The position numbers were made by a program, and so were the translations under genes. The notes beneath the pieces are model-generated. The model was not told where the DNA came from. It made no database searches and was given only the letters and a program-made list of their open reading frames with translations. Of a stretch of 64,000 nt of DNA, positions 61,169 through 64,000 are shown in pieces (position 1 is the stretch's first letter; every line of letters starts with the position of its first letter). Source of the stretch: Dromaius novaehollandiae (taxonomy: Eukaryota; Chordata; Aves; Casuariiformes; Dromaiidae); NCBI RefSeq assembly GCF_036370855.1, contig NC_088130.1, positions 71,152,941 through 71,216,940 on the forward strand, read 5' to 3'.

Positions 61169-64000
61169 TCTTAGCCGAGTATTGATGAACGAAAAGCAGG
61201 CTCTGTATAAATCAGTCTGAAGCGTGTTTCCTTAGGCCTGTCCCAGCTGTTTGGAGTGCCCCGTGGTGGTACCTGCTGTTCGTCACTGCAAAGCTGGAGT
61301 GGTTCGGTTGTCAGCGTTTAGATCCAGCGTTATTCCTGGAACCAGTTAGTATGAGAGTTCTGGTGGTAATAACCCTGTGCACTGCTGCTCCAGCTTCACC
61401 GCAGTGCTCCTCCGCTCTTCCGAGTGTCAGCCTCTTGGTGTAGTCCGAGTTTGCAGAACGCTTCCTCTGTCCTCAGCATTTTAAGATCTGTTGCATCTTT
61501 GAATTAGTACTGCTTTAGTCCATGCAGCATAAGGTGTTTTGTAATGACAGAACTTCCGACAGTATATATTTTTTTCAAAATAAATCTGTGTCTGCTTGTT
61601 TTGTTCCAGGGTCTGGGTTTATTTAGGAGTCCTATATTTTGAGGGATAACATTGAACTGTGTAACCAGGGTTGGAAAACTAATTTTAAAAGATCATACTT
61701 ACACATCTCCTTGGGCATGCAACTAATTGCTAAAATTAGGAAATATTTTCCTAGTGAGTGAGACAGTGTAGACTAGTGTGAACCTGTCTTGTGGGGAAGG
61801 TGCTGACCTCGGCCCTGCTCCTCACCGCTTTTCCTGGTCTCCTCTTTGGGAAGGAGATGCAACTGCAGTGCTTTGACGGGCCTCACTAACCTCTGTATAC
61901 ACACAAGTTTTTTCATAAACCCATCTTAACAAACACATTCGCATGACAAATAACCATCTCTTTAACTAAAAACTTAATCTTAGGTGATGACTCATGGCAA
62001 ACTTCCTATCACCTCTAAAATAAGGATTATTTTGGTTTGATTTGTTTTTTCCCTGCTGGCAGACAAAATGCTTCGAAGTCTGTTTCCATGAAGAATATTC
62101 CTGTTACTACAGGTCCACTGTGAGTTTTGGGATCTCACCTAGTTCATCCTGTAAGTGCCTTTCTAGTTAATTTTTTAAGGCAACTTTTGAAAAACGGTTA
62201 CTTTGAGTGCAGTTAGTGTGATACCAGCTGAAGAGGTTTTACCATCTCCAGTTTCACCTCCTCTTTCTCCTGGTGAAGGTTGTTACTTCTGTGGACCTGC
62301 CAGTCAAACCGCCTGTGTGCATTTGCCATCGGACCTGCTTCAGTCAGTGCTGGCTTGGTTAAAACCGTTCGCTCCTCCCAAGCTAGTGGCGCCTGCTCAC
62401 TTTCCTAGGAACAGGCTGGGGAGCAGGCGCAGGAGGCAGGTTTTTGAGTGATAGTTGCTGCCAGCCAGGGTGTGATGATAGCCAGTTGGAGGCAGGGGTA
62501 ATATTAAGTACTGTATGCTCAATTGCTTAGTCGTATTTCCTTTTAGGTAGATTTCCTGTGGTACCCCCAGGCGCTGGTTTCTGAGAACTTCTGACAACTG
62601 TGGTTTCTGTCCACTTGGATGTAAAAAGACAATTTAAGTAGACTGCAGTCTCGGAAGCTATGTTGTAAATAGCAAACGCACGTTGTCTCCAGGCCATAGC
62701 CACGTCTGCACCAGGAGACCAACAAAATTTCCTCAAGTCAGGGGTGAGTTCTGTTCAAAAGTATACATCCCCTGCGTTTCAAGGGGAAAGCGCTTAGCAA
62801 GGGGCTTCTCAGAAGTTCAGACTCGCCTTTTATTGTACAGTTGGATGAAGAGTGATATGACATTTCCCAGGAGCATCAACTGAAACTGTGTTTCTGGGCA
62901 GTGAGCGCATAGCATGCACCCTCTGTTCTGGTGGGTGGAGGCTTTTACATATTGTATTGCCACATCTGTCGATAACTTTAGTTAGTGTGTGACTTGCAAG
63001 AGTAGTGGCCAAGAGAACATACTGGCTGTGGAGATCATAAACTTTTAAATAGTAATGTATGGAAGAAAATCATGAAATAAAATATTTTAAGGAGAAACAA
63101 TGGAGTTTGTTTACCTAGCAGCCAAAAAAAGCGTGGAGGAATGAAATGACATTCATGTTATATAAAAGTTTTGTTCCTCCACCTGCTAATGATTTTAAAA
63201 GTTCATAGCCTTTTAATAGTGCATGTGCCCGTTTAGTCATGTATGTGGCTGATGTGAGTGAAGTTGGCCTGCATCAGCAAAGGATGTGGCTCCGTGTCAT
63301 GGCCTGACTTGTAGGGTGTCAGCGGCACGCTGCTCGCTCGAGACAGTACAGGTGAGTTTCCCTCGGAGGAGTTTGTGTAACCTGCATTTTTCACCCAGGT
63401 GTTGGCACAGTAATCACTGGGGAATTTAATTCATTTAACCCAGCCCTCGTTGCCAAGGTCCCCTCCTGTTGTGGAGACTGATGGCTCAAGTCTCTTGCTG
63501 GTAGTGCTTTTACATGGAGCTCGCCATCTTCTGGACTTGGAACAAACAGTAAGAAACTTCCCTCTGCTGCTTCACGCAGATGGAGATGTAAATTAAAAAT
63601 TTCACAGAATAAATGGCAGATTTCTATTATGTTTAAATTCTGTGTCCTCTGTGGCTGTTGGAAGCAAGATTTAAAACACTTGCTGTTAATGTGTTACACA
63701 AAAAATCTTTGTTCTTTGCTGTATTCTTCTGTCATCAGTCGCAGTATGGCATACACTGCATTTAACATCTCTAACTTACTAGTAATTTGCCTTCATTGAT
63801 TGTCCTGAATGTTTTATCATATTGCTTGTTCTAATGCTTCAGCGTATACCAGGTTCCTGCAGTATAATACACTAGTTTTTGTTTAACACTGGGAGGAACA
63901 ACAAGTCCAGTCTGATTAACAGTTTCAGCATTGTTTAGCTTTCCATTGAGACTATCCTCCCCAGAGAACCATGCTGTGGAAGGAAAACAATTGCTTCTAC
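61169..64000. other. Gene-free intron 2 DNA to the window edge
   Basis: No exon 3 or other gene is recognised. A + strand open frame from 62191 to 62451 includes LPSDLLQSVLAWLKPFAPPK and ends RRRRQVFE. It lacks an ATG, has no clear splice context and matches no family I know. Confidence 0.5.

Larger units (their letters stand above)
44391..64000 (+). other. NEDD4L: NEDD4L intron 2, 5' part (continues beyond the window)
   Basis: It starts GTAGGTGT at 44391 and reaches the window edge without a recognisable exon 3 (the DPYVKL-coding segment was not found in any frame). The DNA is AT-leaning, with GC-rich islets at 47.37-47.87, 57.20-57.40 and 59.0-59.43 kb, a CR1-like scrap at 53.5 kb and several palindromes. 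No independent gene is supported. Confidence 0.85.

Noticed and set aside
62191..62451. + frame with LPSDLLQSVLAWLKPF and a basic C-terminus
   Set aside because: No ATG, no convincing splice sites, and no match to the expected next NEDD4L exon (DPYVKL).

Overview
This window looks like nuclear DNA from a bird. It holds the 5' end of one recognisable gene, NEDD4L, on the + strand. NEDD4L is a HECT-type E3 ubiquitin ligase with a C2 domain and WW domains. The avian call rests on three CR1 LINE pieces: an antisense 3' end at 7.68-7.84 kb, an antisense ORF2 remnant at 23.7-24.2 kb and a weaker sense fragment near 53.5 kb. A GC-rich CpG-island promoter in otherwise AT-leaning DNA and very large introns fit a vertebrate. 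The exact species cannot be read from the sequence. The human 18q21 block containing NEDD4L is, as far as I know, largely Z-linked in birds. The low repeat density here would suit Z better than W, but that is inference.

Layout. 1-3.42 kb: upstream flank with no gene I can support. 3.5-4.37 kb: a GC-rich minisatellite of about 16 units (49-69 bp). 4.38-5.88 kb: CpG island containing GC boxes, an inverted CCAAT box, a 13-codon uORF, a (CAG)8 tract and coding exon 1 (5085-5132). 5.13-44.32 kb: intron 1 (39,184 bp), with CR1 remnants, microsatellites, a GC-rich exon-like island at 28.64-28.90 kb and an unexplained block at 40.26-41.23 kb. 44317-44390: coding exon 2. 44.39-64.0 kb: the start of intron 2, which runs out of the window, with GC-rich islets, two CTCF-like motifs and perfect palindromes.

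The two coding exons join in frame to give the first 40 residues plus two bases of codon 41: the NEDD4L N-terminus and the first strand and calcium-loop region of the C2 domain. The rest of C2, the WW domains and the HECT domain lie downstream, outside the window. Most long ORFs here are by-products of stop-poor GC-rich DNA or chance. I see no tRNA, rRNA, CRISPR array or complete mobile element.

The items most worth checking are the promoter-proximal minisatellite, whose units each repeat a heat-shock-element-like dimer, usually an AP-2 palindrome and G-runs; the uninterrupted reading frame upstream of the NEDD4L start that encodes a polyglutamine tract; the 32-bp perfect palindrome in intron 2; and the possible alternative first exon in intron 1.
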